Of a stretch of DNA of 64,000 nt, positions 23,576 to 35,381 are shown in pieces (position 1 is the first letter of the stretch; the number at the start of each line of letters is the position of its first letter). This DNA comes from Buddleja alternifolia (lineage: Eukaryota; Streptophyta; Magnoliopsida; Lamiales; Scrophulariaceae). A model generated the notes under the pieces. That model was not told the DNA's origin. It saw only the letters and a program-made list of their open reading frames with translations, and made no database searches. The position numbers and the translations under genes were made by a program. The stretch is taken from NCBI GenBank assembly GCA_019426215.1, contig CM033401.1, positions 10,793,134-10,857,133 on the forward strand. The letters are read 5' to 3'.

Positions 23576-23965
23576 ACACACGACCGTATAATGTACGTAT
23601 CCGTATCTATTATTATTTACCTGTTCTTCACCCATGAGTTCCTGCAACCGGGCCTTGAGTTCGGGCCCGTGTCGCCCACCGCTCTTCGAATTAATAAACA
23701 CTACCAGCGGCAACTCAGGCGGCTCCACTGGCTCGGCTCCGTGGGCGTGAGCCGCCTCGTAGAGCTGAACGACGGCGGCGGCGCCGACGTCCTTGGCTTG
23801 GATCGCCTCCCTCATGGAGAGCCTGATGTACTCAGGGAACGTGATCCTCCGGCGGAGGTCCTCGCGGTGGATACGGACGCCGGAGAGCGTGCAGCCGCGT
23901 AGGGAGTCGATCACTGAGGCGCGAGCCGAGCCGGAGCCGCGGCTTGGCGAGCCGGGGGCTTCCAT
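17730..23965 (-). CDS. DGK: Diacylglycerol kinase, plant cluster II type
   Basis: The enzyme phosphorylates diacylglycerol to phosphatidic acid using ATP, shaping lipid signalling in stress and development. Twelve exons are readable: 23621-23965, 22196-22318, 21980-22117, 21813-21898, 21568-21655, 19954-20029, 19786-19868, 19098-19168, 18612-18689, 18332-18419, 18020-18136 and 17730-17888. All have GT/AG borders and total 1452 nt, giving 483 residues plus TAG. The catalytic DAGKc domain shows [14 protein letters not shown] (about 86-99), the ATP-site [11 protein letters not shown] (about 156-166) and [14 protein letters not shown]. The accessory domain shows [49 protein letters not shown] and [22 protein letters not shown]. 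No C1 fingers or membrane helices are seen, as expected for cluster II (AtDGK3/4/7-like, about 490 residues). The donor after exon 5 is GTTCGT, slightly unusual. Apparently intact. Confidence 0.93.
20357..20601. mobile_element. Stowaway-like MITE in a DGK intron
   Basis: The left end ctccctccatcccaatttta matches the usual Stowaway terminus. The right end, read in reverse complement, is tcactccaattttattttgg. TA dinucleotides flank both sides (20355-20356 and 20602-20603), the Tc1/mariner target. At 245 bp it has no coding capacity. It lies in the 1.5-kb intron between DGK exons 5 and 6. Confidence 0.6.
22759..22778. repeat. 20-base C tract in DGK first intron
   Basis: An uninterrupted run of 20 C on the + strand inside the 1.3-kb first intron of the kinase gene. 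It may be polymorphic or imprecisely assembled. Confidence 0.85.
23544..23573. repeat. (AT)n microsatellite in DGK first intron
   Basis: About 14 AT units lie roughly 50 bp downstream (in gene orientation) of the exon 1 donor site. Confidence 0.9.
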
Positions 23966-25713
23966 CCGAAGAGAGTGAAATTATTTCCCTTCGGAGGTTG
24001 GTTTTTTTTTTTTTTTTGGGGGAAAATTTTGTGTTTTTGTTGAGTGGAAGACAATTTTTGGCTTTGAAGGGGTGGGGGTGGAACTTTTTATGGAATTGGG
24101 TTTGGAAATGGGTTTAATTACGGGAAATTGACACTACGCGCTTTAACGGTTTAACCTGTCGTTGGGAATATTTTTTTTCTTCCCTTTCGCTTTTTCCTTC
24201 CCCTTTTTATATTTTATGAGGGAAAATTGTATTTTATATATTTGACCTTTTTTCAATTTTGGTGTTATTGGTTACGGGATTTTTATATTGTGTACTATTA
24301 CTTTTAAAAATTCTCATATTTGATTATAACTGAATTTTTCGTCCAAAATTTAACGGTCAATTCTGTTGGTCAACATTTTAATCGGTTGTTTTTGGAAGAT
24401 TTTGTGTGAATAGAAATATGCTTTTAAAGAGTTTATACTTTTAAAGAAGTGTTGAATTTTAGAAAAAGTTGTAAAAGTAGTTGAAAAGTTAAAGTGGAGT
24501 GTGTTTGCAAAACTTGATAAAAAGCAGAAAAAAAAGAAGAAGTTGGTAGAAATACCTAAGGACCTGCTTCTAGTTTCTGCTTATTTTCAGCTTTTTTTTC
24601 AGTGAAGCAGAATCAGAAGCAGTGAAACCAAACAGCAAAAAGCAGCTTAAATCCAACAAAAAGCTGAAAAGTGCTTTTTAAAAGTTTTGGCAAACAGGCT
24701 TATTGTGATATTGAATAAAATGTGTGGGGGGTGCATTCATGCATAAATTCTCTCAAAAATAATCGGTCAAGTGTTGATTAATGAAGTTGACCGTTACATT
24801 CGATCGAAACCAAATGCGAGAATTTTTAAAAGTTATGGGACAAAATGTGAGAATCCCTTAACGAATGAGACTAAAATTGAAAAAGATTGGGACCAAAAAA
24901 ATTTCCTATTTTATGATGATGCTAGTTCTCTAATACTTAATTTCCATCTTATTATGACTCAGCATATTTTTTTGGGTCTCTCATGATAGTTTAAATTATC
25001 TCTCCAATTTTTTTATGTATTTATTGATTATCTTTGAAAAAGTTCTAGCATGGACACCTTCTTTCACTGTCGTTTTTCTTCTCTGCATCGTATAAGTTGA
25101 TATAAAATGTTTTTCTGTATTAATGAAAATTTCAAAAAAGAAATGTTACTACGATAATAACTTTATTACGGGATGGGAAAAACTCGTCATTTAGTATATA
25201 CGCGTTCACTATGAAATTTTCTCCAAAGTTACGGTGATAAAATAAAGAATATGAGAACGAAAAATAAAAAGATTCATAAATGTACAAGTATATTACGAAT
25301 AGAAATGAACTATTTCAGAGTAAAAATATAGAATATTTTTATATAAATTTGTAAGAAATAGTGCTTATATTCACCTTAATTTATAAAAATAAAATTTTAT
25401 ATTAGTCATTAGTTGACGGTAGTTAATATTTGGACTAATTATTAACGTTCATACCTTATTAGTTGTATAATACTCAATTAGTACTGATAAAAATCTATTA
25501 AAGATTTCAAATCTTAAATTAAAGAAGAATTTTTTGCCAAAGTTGGAGTATTACTCATCAAGTATAATGCGGGCTACGTAAAGTACGCGTCTTAATTTGT
25601 TCAGCCAAAAAAGTACAAGTATCATTCGTTAAGTTCATAATATATAAGAAAAATAGGAATATTAATGTACATGCATTATACAGATAGAATACGAGTTTTA
25701 ACCTACATAGTTA
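23966..25713. other. DGK upstream region and intergenic DNA
   Basis: The first few hundred bases must hold the DGK promoter and 5' untranslated region, but no clear TATA box is assignable. A possible hAT-like MITE lies at about 24499-24700 (separate entry). The rest is AT-rich and shows no gene. Confidence 0.4.
24499..24700. mobile_element. Possible short inverted-repeat element (hAT-MITE-like)
   Basis: The left end gtgtgtttgcaaaactt resembles the reverse complement of the right end (aagttttggcaaacaggc region). Internal 'aaaaagcag' and 'gctttttaaaag' blocks are also inverted. No convincing target duplication was found, so the boundaries are approximate. Confidence 0.4.
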
Positions 25714-25722
25714 TTATTTTTA

Positions 25723-26118
25723 GGGATAATAGCAAACACCCCCCTCAGTTATGGGGTGATGTGCACTTTGCCTCCTAACTTATTGAAATGTGCATTTTGC
25801 CCCCTCACTTATCATAAAATGTACACTTCACCCCCTCGGGCAGTTCGAGCAGATTCGGGCACCACACTTATCATAAAAATTGGACTTTTGCCCCCTAATT
25901 TATGTGTCTTTGTAGCACTTTGCCCCCTGACTTATGTGTTTTTGTCTCATTTTGCCCCCTCACTTATATGTTTTGTAGCACTTTGCCCCTGCTCGAATTG
26001 TCCGAGGGGGTGAAGTGCACATTTTATGATAAGTGAGGGGGCAAAGTGCACATTTCAATAAGTTAGGGGGCAAAATACACATCACCTCATAACTGAGTGG
26101 GGTGTCTGTCATTATCCC
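25723..26118. mobile_element. Mutator-like MITE (396 bp) with perfect 9-bp duplication
   Basis: Terminal gggataatagcaaacacccc pairs with ggggtgtctgtcattatccc at the other end. The inverted similarity runs inward more than 100 bp through repeated 'ccccctcacttat' phrases. The flanks 25714-25722 and 26119-26127 are identical (ttattttta), a 9-bp duplication diagnostic of Mutator-type insertion. No coding capacity. The open frame at 25756-26013 is made by the internal repeats. Confidence 0.88.
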
Positions 26119-26232
26119 TTATTTTTATAACCTCAATGATTTCACAAAGTTGTCGATTATGTCACGCACTTTAGTAATATGGGCAAGATATTGGTAAGGA
26201 GACAAAGGTGAGCCTAGAAATAAGTTAAATTT

Positions 26233-26443
26233 GCTCGTGATGTCTTAACTAGTGGTAAGATTGAGGACCCATGACTTAGAGATCATGGGTTTGATCCCAC
26301 GAGATGTGTAGGTTATTTCTCTACTTATATCATTGTTTTTTATTTCTAGTTTGTAGCTCATTGTTACTCGTTTGTAATAGGAAATTGTTGATTACGATTG
26401 TTGATTCGATATCTGATATAACCGTTTCATTCAAAAAAATAAT
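26233..26443 (+). mobile_element. tRNA-derived SINE (211 bp) with 14-bp target duplication
   Basis: Identical aataagttaaattt copies lie at 26219-26232 and 26444-26457. Internal pol III-type boxes are an A box around 26246-26256 (taactagtggt) and a B box at 26288-26298 (ggtttgatccc). The 3' end is an A-rich tail (aaaaaaataat). The body differs from the SINE at 8554, so two SINE families are present. Confidence 0.85.
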
Positions 26444-26457
26444 AATAAGTTAAATTT

Positions 26458-28753
26458 TAGTGTCTAAAACAAAAGACTGTCGATTTATGTTTGAACTATT
26501 ATTCAATTAAAACAAGCTAAAAGAAAGTATAAAGACAAATTACGTATTTCATGATTTTCATCCGTCCTAGTTACAATTAATGTCCATATTTTAATAATTG
26601 ATAAAAAGTTTAACAGACAAAAGTAAGGCATTTGTTAGTATACGTTTCTAAATCCATTTTTTGAAGAATGTTTAGAAATAATTGTAGAAAGTATTATATT
26701 ATCAGAAAATCCATTTAAGAATATAATGAAATTAAATTTGGGAGAAATGTTTATCAGAAATTATTTTTGTTTTGAATTTTTTTCTCAAATATTATGAATT
26801 TGATGTCATTCATACAGAAGAGGATCTTATGATCCCGAACTAATTATTAGTAAGGATCGCAAATCTTAAATTTGTTCAAGTCACCCGATTTAATGTTCTT
26901 CAAATCGAAATATATGAAATTGATTGTATATATTTTGATAGAACAAAATCTGATAATGACTATATTAATGTGATTAAAAATACTTTGCAAAGTTTTAAAA
27001 CAATGCCTTATTATATTTATAATTAAAAGAATTACAGTGATATAACGTGTGATAGAGGAAGTAATTATGAAGAACGAGAAATATTCAATTTCCTATTTTT
27101 GTCCAAAAAATATGGTATAATATTAAAAAATTATTGTGTCTGGTATACAAGATGTGTTGGATACATCAAATTTTGCATCGGCCGGATACTGTATCAGAAA
27201 TTTTCTCTTTTCTTTTTAGTTTTGGACACTTCAAAATTGATTCGGACACGGTATCCTAAAGTATTCATTTGGGATATGGGTACAATACAGATACGATATT
27301 GCACCGAGTTATTTTAGAAGAATCTGTGCATCATATGATAAGTTATGAGTTGTGATATACAGAATATTAATTTGTTTTTGGAAATTACATTAGAATGGGT
27401 GTTGAAAAGTTGTAATTTGCAAATCCATTTTTAACTATTAGAATTTGAATTTTTTGTCCAACTTTGGTACCAGCCAAAATTGATCTTTCGATTATTAAAC
27501 ATTAATGTAGTATTAAAATTGATTTTGTCAAACTGACAAAACTATAATAGTAGAATGTAAACAAAAAAATATCAAATTAAAAATGAGATATATTTTGTGG
27601 AGGTTGCAAAAATGTAAATAGAAGCGGCACTCGAGTTGTGGACAAAAGCAATGAATATTTGTCTCATCACTTGTAACACAACACATTCTTGTATGAGTAT
27701 ATTTTGTCTTACATGCGATTTACTCCTGCGTGATCTCGCTAAAAAACACGAAAGCACAATATAGTAATAGTATACATAAGCCGTTTGAACTACATCAGCT
27801 TTTCTATTGTAAAATAATATTACATCTTGTGTTGTATATCATGTCTGCATAACAAGTGTATATAATTCATGTTAAATTTATATTTAAGAAAATATTTAAT
27901 ACACATGGCATTTATATGTGAATTGTAATAGAAGATTGCAACACGATTTGCAATAAGAGATCCAATCCGCGTTTGAACACCTCTTGTTTTCAAGAAAGGC
28001 GAATCCTTCCCGACTCATTTTATGTCACTCATTTTAGTATGTATTTAAATAGGTTGTGAGTTGTTGAATAATACATATTGATATTATTATTTCACTTTAT
28101 AATATCATTATGTATATATATCAAATAATTCATATATTCACTTAAATACGATTAAAATGGGTGCAATGAATTAAACCTTCTTCCACTCCCTGATCATACT
28201 CTGGTGCATCTTGTTTGATGTGCCAGTAATTACCATCAAAGACGAAACTGGGGTGGCTGGAATACTAATGACTCTCTTATGAGCTTCACCATTTCCACAA
28301 CCAATGTTCTAGGTCGATTGTAATGAAGAATCCTCATATATAATTATTTTGTTCTTCAATTATTTTATTTTACCTCATTTTTAACAATAAATATTTTTCT
28401 TTTTTTTTCTAAAAAAAATAGCAAAGGGGTAGGAAATTTTAAAATAATGAAGAGCACACCGACTTTTATGTAATAAAATAAAATAAAAAAGTAAAAGAGA
28501 TTACTTAGCAAGAAAATTTAGTAAAAGGACAATATTTTTGGACAATGTCAGCTTTTGTAAATGCTTATATACTATTTATAAAATTTGATTCTTCATACAA
28601 CATTTCGGTTATTATGATTTGACTTACTAACTAACAAAGAAAAGATAATTATTGATCGATTTTATTTGCTTTTTTCGAGTTCTTTGGGGTTGGTACCAAT
28701 ACTATGGTCAAAGTTGCCATGGTATTGGGGTTTCAACGTGTTGCAAGCAATCG
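26458..28753. other. AT-rich intergenic DNA with one dispersed repeat copy
   Basis: No gene is supported. About 27085-27335 is a diverged copy of 29565-29815 in the same orientation. The shared order of blocks is 'tattttagttcaaaaa'-like, 'cggtatcc', 'tttttgga cacttcaaaa' and 'gatacgatattgcac'. Confidence 0.5.
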
Positions 28754-29026
28754 GGGATAATTGTATATCATACTTTTGTGAAATATGAAATTTGCACACA
28801 TTTTTTATGTGTTAAAAAATAGTCTAAAATAACTTTATGATTTTCAAAACTCTGCACGAAACCCCCAATCCCTGTTAAATCCGCAGAAGGTAGCATTCAC
28901 GCGCAGTATATTTAAAGCAGCGTTGGGGGTTTCGTGCAGGATTTTGAAAAATATAAAGGCATTTCAGATTATTTTTTAACACGAGGGGATGTGTGCAGGT
29001 TTCGTATACAATATGCAATCATCCCC
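28754..29026. mobile_element. Mutator-like MITE ending in GGGATAATTG
   Basis: Left gggataattgtatat pairs with right atatgcaatcatcccc. Internally 'gaaatttgcacacatttt' and 'gtgtgcaggtttcgtata', and 'ctgcacgaaaccccca' and 'tgggggtttcgtgcag', are inverted partners, so the whole element is close to palindromic. Flanks 28745-28753 (aagcaatcg) and 29027-29035 (aggcaattg) agree at 7 of 9. A relative lies at about 34500-34768. Confidence 0.7.
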
Positions 29027-29269
29027 AGGCAATTGGCTTACGAATTAGTATAGGTGGAAATGGATTCACAAGCATGTGTTCAACATTTAAACTTTTCTCG
29101 GGTCATTGGATGCTTCAACAAGTATTAAGAATGGCTAGCTCTCTTGTGAAGAAATTAGGAATTCTTATTTCTCACACATATAGAAAAGGTAATCATGGAC
29201 CGGATTTTTGTTAGCCAATTTTGCATGCTCTTCCCTGGAAAAATTATGCTAGACCAAATTCAGTAGCGG

Positions 29270-29952
29270 AGCGAATCTTCTATTTCACACTGATATCCCA
29301 CAATGGTGTCTCATCTAGGTTGCATGGGTACGGATACGGCGACAAGGACATGACACGATACGGATACGGCAATACGATTTTTTCAAAATTTTAGGATACA
29401 ACACGGCGAGGATACAGCTATATATATGCATGTATAATATATAAAAATAAATTTGATTCGATAAATTCATTGATATAAATAAAATTTTGTCTAGTTCTAT
29501 AAGTTTCTTTGTCTTTTATTTAATTTTTATGTGTTAATTTTTAACAAAAGACCGAAAATATTATCTACTTGCCTATTTTAGTTCAAAAAGTATTATATAA
29601 TATTAAACAAATATTCTATCTGATATTCAAAACGTATCGAATAATTCAAATTTTATGTAGGATACGGTATCCAAAAAATTTTCTTTTCTTTTTATTTTTG
29701 GACACTTCAAAAATGGTCTGGATACGGTATCCGAGAGTATCCGTGCCGAATAAAGGTACGATACGAATACGATACTGCACAGGGTCGATTTTAGGAGTAT
29801 CCGTACATCATAGTGTCTTATCTATGTGAGATTGACAAATGTCTATTTAAACAAATTTGCAAATAATAATTCAAATTAGATAAGCACTTGTCAATTTCAT
29901 ATAGATGTGACACCATTATGGGATACCAATATGAGATAGTAGAAGATTTGTT
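29270..29952. mobile_element. Nested pair: inverted-end element hit by an 'atacgg' repeat
   Basis: The left sequence 29270-29316 (aatcttctatttcac, then cccacaatggtgtctcat) is the reverse complement of 29899-29952 with scattered changes, marking an outer element. Within it, about 29317-29810 is a unit rich in 'atacgg' and 'gtatccg' whose two ends are also inverted (tgcatgggtacggatac versus gtatccgtacatca). The outer sequence gtgtctcatctaggt recurs as gtgtcttatctatgt right after the inner unit, like an aged target duplication. Part of the inner unit recurs at 27085-27335. Confidence 0.5.
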
Positions 29953-30376
29953 CCAGTCCAATAGTTCTAGAGTCTACATTACTCACACAGTTTGGTGTAT
30001 TGTGTGTGATTAGTACCACACACACTTGTATGAGAGAAATAGACACAAAATTCACACCCGAACCACTGGACTCGATCTGACATAAAATTACTTCTCTTCC
30101 CTCGGCTTTCATCACTTCATGACAAGGAATTATCCCAAGGATCTTCATGATGTCCTTGCTCTTGATAAATTAGAATTTCTTGCTTTTTATAATGCTGAAG
30201 TATTAGGAAGTAGTATAATACTCCTCATCCTATGTTGTTCTTTCAAAATTTTGTTGTGTGATATATTTTCTAAGTTAATAATAGTCTAGACGCAGATTTT
30301 CTAGCAAAAAAATAAAAATAAAAAAATCATTTAATTGTAATACACTCATGGCACGCATAAAAATATTTTCTTCTCT
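29953..30376. other. Intergenic DNA, nothing recognised
   Basis: AT-rich DNA without a supported gene. The - strand frame at 29897-30148 overlaps the repeat end and has no motif. Confidence 0.4.
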
Positions 30377-30379
30377 ATT

Positions 30380-30751
30380 CACTACAAAAAAATTGAGTAT
30401 TGGCAATAAAAATATATGTCATGGTTTAACGCTAGATTGGCCGTGGTAAATGTTTCATATAACCACACTAAAGTTAGTTATGGTGAAAAAGAATGCTAAT
30501 TATTTTAAGCACTAACTAGCCATGGTGGAAGAAATGTTAGCCTATCACTTTTTTATCGTGGCTAAAAGTCATGATCTTTAAAATGAATTAAACATTGACC
30601 ATGGCTATAAGCCATAGTAAATGTTTTGGCCATGCTTGCAAATACCACAGTCAAACCCGTAGCAAAATCGTAGTCAATTGATTTTAACCATAGCAAAGAG
30701 ACTTTTCACCATAATATATTGACATAGGCAATAATTATTTTTTTTGTAGTG
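30380..30751. mobile_element. CACTA-type MITE (372 bp)
   Basis: The ends are cactacaaaaaaa and ttttttttgtagtg, the classic CACTA terminus. Flanking att on both sides (30377-30379 and 30752-30754) fits the 3-bp duplication of that superfamily. Internally, phrases such as 'gccatgg', 'ccatggtgg', 'ggccatgc' and 'accatagcaa' recur on both strands as sub-terminal repeats. No transposase is encoded. Confidence 0.85.
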
Positions 30752-30754
30752 ATT

Positions 30755-33212
30755 TATTTGAGAGTGGATTGCAAGACTTAATAGTCGAGGCCTATATGTT
30801 ATGCATATTGAATCTTCTATTTTAATTTTGTATTTCACTTAATATTTTATATTATTAGATTCACGTAGATATTTACAAAAGTATGTTATAAATTAAGGTG
30901 CACATATAATATAACTTATATTACCTAAAGTATGGAATAAAATTTATATTAAAATAGAGCATTGCGATATAGATTATGTTGGTGAAAGTGAGATTGAACT
31001 AGTCAAACTTTAAAATGATTTTCTAAATGGAAGTTTCTTATGAAGTTTCCTTGTCATTGTACTCTCACTGATATTAGTTGGCAGGTTTCGAACTATTAAT
31101 GCAGATCAAAAAAATAAATAAAAAAATGCTTTGACTAGACCCGGCATATCATCTTAGAATTTCTCCTTGGATTTTGTTCTCATTTGGAATATCCGCAACT
31201 TCTGGGAAAATGCCAAGTCTAATTAGAGACAAATTTCAGGAAATAAGGTTTGTAAACAAGATCTTTTATTATAATTTCTTATTATGCATATTATTATAGG
31301 ACACGAATAAATTACATATGTACAAATGATAGAATATTCTTTTGAAAAAATAAGAAATAATTTGTGACGTGTCACTTATCTATGTCGTTTCAGTAAAAAA
31401 ATGTAATAAAAAATTACAATATAAGATACGTAGTTAGGGGTTGGATCTGGACTAGAACACTATACATGTGACATTAAGCTCCATACCTAAATCAATAAAA
31501 TAAAAAGGTAATATGTCAAAATCTCTGGTCCTCGGAAGAAATTGCATTGACTTGGCCAGTAATGAATTCCACTTAATTTGATATAATTTTAATTCAAGTT
31601 TTGGTTTGTTATTTTTTTTAACAACAAATTAATATTTACATTGACTCAAAACATGGTACAAAATATTATAAAGTGGTGATGGCTCAACGCCGTTCTATAC
31701 ACTGTAAAAAAAAAAACCGTACAAGAAAGTTTTGGTTTGTTGTTGAATTCGTATAATCGAAGTAGAGGTTCATGTATTTTGTTAAAATATTTGGTTATAT
31801 TTAATTAATCAGATGTCAAGTGAATAATATTTGAGTTGTGCACTAATCACGTTTCTCAAAATACAAGCCTATTATATGACCAGCAGTTCACTTACTATGA
31901 ATGGTTGTGATTTTTGGATCATATTTTCATTTTTTGGATCATCAAAAAATGAGAATGTTCACATCAAGTCAAATTATATAGAAAATATTTTAATTTCAAA
32001 TCCTACCACACATTCCCCTATATAACTACTCATCATTTAATCATTTCAATCGCTACATTCTCTCTCTTCATTAATTACATAATTCAACTATCCAACTCAT
32101 TCTCTTTCTACTTTATTATAAATAAAATATTATCCTAATTTTTTTCCATATCATCATTACATATATAACTAATTCAATTAACTTTATATTACATCAACAC
32201 AACTTCCAAACATTTCTCAAAAACACATCCAAACAAACAAAAACAATTAATATTTTCACACGAATTTCTATAATACACATGCTCCAATAAAATCTCAAAA
32301 TTTATTTTTGAAAACACAATCATACAGATCCTATATGTGTTTTGTATTGGTGTTGTTAAAACCAATCGTGGAGGGTTAATTTTGGGCAATTTATTCAATA
32401 TAAAATATCAAATTGAAATATGTCGTTGTGCAACCTAATTTCTTTAGAAAGATCACTTAGTTATTATCAATATCTTTTTTGAGTAAGATTATTATCAATA
32501 AAAATTATGGTAGCACTTAACTGATTGGTATTAACTAAATCTTGACTACTATCTTTAGGGTAGTGGACAATGGGAGTAACTAGTTTAGCTATAGCTAGAG
32601 TTTAAGCTCCAATCGTTCTACTCTAATTTTGTAATTGTTTAATTAGGATGAATTATGTAGAACAAAAGGTGGATTGCCATTTGGGAGCATTCAAGTCCAA
32701 ACAGAAGGGTCCTAAAACAATTATAATTTTGGGTAAATCACCAAGAAAACCCCCTAAAACATAATTTGTAAGGAAAAAAAAACACTCATGAAAAGTATAA
32801 AATCGACCTCAACTACCCACTCTACAATAAATTCCACATTGTTCCGGGCATGTTTGTATATATTTTTTTTTCTGTCAATTACATAGATGCCTCAACATGA
32901 GACATTAATTATGAAAAACACCTAAGGTTTGAGATATTAACATAATTTTCTCCATCAATAAAAACGTAATTACATTCCCTATATTTCAAATTGTTAGGAT
33001 CTGACCTTTGATAATTTGCAAAACCTCAAGAGCTCGTGACAGTTAAGCAATCAGTGAGGCGAAGTATATGTAATTATGCCTTTTATTTTTGGTCATTTTA
33101 GTGGGTTTTTTTATCTTACCTTTTGCAGTTGTCTTCTGATCCCAATCTTTTTACCCCTTGCTCATTAGAGTACTCCGAGGTCATGTTTGGTAATTTTTTG
33201 TGGGTAATTGGG
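30755..33212. other. AT-rich intergenic DNA, nothing recognised
   Basis: About 2.5 kb with no frame showing a protein motif, no recognisable RNA gene and no element ends that I could pair. Confidence 0.4.
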
Positions 33213-33636
33213 ATAGTGCACCTTTAAATTGCCAATTTTTGGTACTAGACATCCTTAAATTTAATTTTTGGTTCTTTACATCCTCGAATTGCATATAGTT
33301 TGACATTTTACACCCTAAAATGAATTTACACCATCAACCTCACCAAATTAAGAAATGAGTCCACTCAGTTTTGAAGGATAAAATTGTAAATAAAAGAAGA
33401 CAAAAATGTATTAAAAAAATGTAAAAATGATCAATAAAAGTTCAACGACAAAATTGTACCAAAAGAACGTGTACGAAAAATAGAGTGGACTCATTTTCTA
33501 TTGAGTTAGTTGTTAAACTGACTTTAGGGTGTGAAATCCCAAACTATAAATAATTTGAGGGTGTAAAGTGTCAAAAGTCGAATTTAAGGGTGCATTGTGC
33601 CTAAAAAGTGGTAATTTGAGGGTGCCAATTAGCATT
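33213..33636. mobile_element. Inverted-end MITE-like element, unclassified
   Basis: The left part (tttaaattgccaatttttggta, then ttacaccctaaaatgaattt) and right part (gactttagggtgtgaaat, then ggtaatttgagggtgccaatt) pair in reverse complement across about 150 bp on each side. 'Gagtccactca' and 'agtggactcatttt' are also partners. The outer limits and target duplication are unclear because the right end runs into a T tract. Confidence 0.55.
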
Positions 33637-34499
33637 TTTTTTTTTTGTGTCGGTTCAATTCTAAAGCTTTTTGCACCCTATTTATGTTATTATTCCTTGA
33701 GCTTTTTTACTTACAAATTTCCCACTAGCTAGCTACTACTTTTTCTTGTTGGATGCTTGCATATGGAGGGAACATAGATGCTGTAATTATTGCTTTGGTA
33801 ATTTTTAAGTCGGTCACATATTTAATTAAAGGGACCCTTTACATTTATAATAGGTGTAATTATTTAGAACCAACTCAGATCCAGTGCAGTGTAGTTGGGT
33901 TGTTTTTATGTTGGTGGGGTATGTGAACTACAATGTCACACGAAAATCCTCCCCCCATTGTTGGCCAAATCGGATTCCATCATTTATTATATGTAGTTCC
34001 AACAGTAGAGTTCATTTATTAGTATGATGAAGTCTTAGGTGGAAGCATTTAATTGGCCTATAACTGAAGTAATTGGACAGTGGGGAACAAATAGGTGGGG
34101 TTTCTAATAAATACTTTCCATTTTTATGTATTATAGTTATTTATACCATGAGTATGTGGACATTTTGGGGCTCACAAATATCAATGGATGAATCATGTGT
34201 TGAGAGATGTAAGGTTTTATTTTGTATTTTTCCTGTGCATTATAAATTATATAACTTTTTTTGTTACAAATTTGATCTGAGTTATGTATATTTTGATTTA
34301 TTAATCTAATGAGAAATAAAAGATGAAACATCAAATTAAAATAAATGATCTCAATTGTAAAAATATTTACATAATTTCGAGTATAGTCCAGAGGCTCTTG
34401 CTTATCCCCCCCCCCCCTTCCCTCCAGTTTAATATATTTTTCCTCTATTTTTTTCCTTTTAAAAGTATATCCACTCTAAAATATGAAAAATTAAATTTC
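33637..34499. other. Intergenic DNA, nothing recognised
   Basis: Open frames at 34073-34309 (+) and 34137-34334 (-) cover each other on opposite strands and have no motif. A 10-base C run lies at about 34407. Confidence 0.35.
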
Positions 34500-34768
34500 G
34501 TACCCCTGTGAAACACGAAATCTGCACACATTCCTCCTGTGTTAAAAATGTAGTCTAAAATGGCCCTATGATTTTCAAAACCTTGCATGAATCCCCCAAT
34601 CCATTAGAAATTCGCTGAAAGTAGCAGTTATGCGCAGTGTATTTGAAGCAGAATTTGGGCGATTTTTGTAAATTAAAAATAACATAAGAGCATTTCAGGC
34701 TAATTTTTTAACAAGAAAAATGTGTGCAAATTTTATATTTTACAGAGGTATGATATGCAATTATTCCC
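34500..34768. mobile_element. Degraded relative of the MITE at 28754
   Basis: Blocks 'aaatctgcacacattcctcctgtg', 'tctaaaatggccctatgattt', 'gaatcccccaatcc' and 'gcgcagtgtatttgaagca' follow the order seen in 28780-28930. The right end gatatgcaattattccc carries the GGGATAATTG terminus in reverse. The left terminus is not preserved as clearly, so the start is approximate. Confidence 0.6.
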
Positions 34769-35007
34769 GCTAAAATATGACGTGATGAAATTGTGTTGAT
34801 ATTTTAATTAGATTGTAATGTCAAAGGTGGAAAATACTTATTACTTTGTTTTAGAAGTCACCTTTTTATTTGTGCTTCCTAAATGCCTGAGGTTTTTGAC
34901 TACCATCCTAGATCATAATATGCATATATAAATCTTGTTTTTATGTCATCCCACTTTCTACATGTTGATATAATAGAAGCTCTTGTTGGTTGTAAAAAAA
35001 AAAAAAT

Positions 35008-35381
35008 GGATAACTTCATAAAATCCCAATGTGTTATTTCAAAAATGCTAAAATTTTTTTTATGTTAATGAAATAGGCTAATCACCTCCTGTGTTCCTAA
35101 AATGTGTGCAAAAAAGCCAAATTTTGTTAAAATGATAGAAGAAAATGTGTTTTTTGGGTGAAATAATACTATCTACCTTTTATAAAATATGAAAAGTATA
35201 TAAATGACAAATGTGCGTGTCAATAAAGGTGAAAAACATAAAAAATGCACTCATTTTTTAATGGAATTTGGCTTTTTGGCACACTTTTTAAGAACACAGG
35301 GGGGTGATTAGCCTATTTCATTAATACAGTGGAGTTTTTAGCATTTTCGAAATAATACAAGAGGGTTTTATGCAATTATCC
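35008..35381. mobile_element. Palindrome-like MITE (374 bp)
   Basis: Left ggataacttcataaaa pairs with right ttttatgcaattatcc. Further in, 'gaaataggctaatcacc', 'gttcctaaaatgtgtgc' and 'aaaagccaaattttg' all have reverse-complement partners between 35255 and 35330. Flanks lie in A runs, so a duplication cannot be judged. The open frame seen here is not a gene. Confidence 0.65.
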
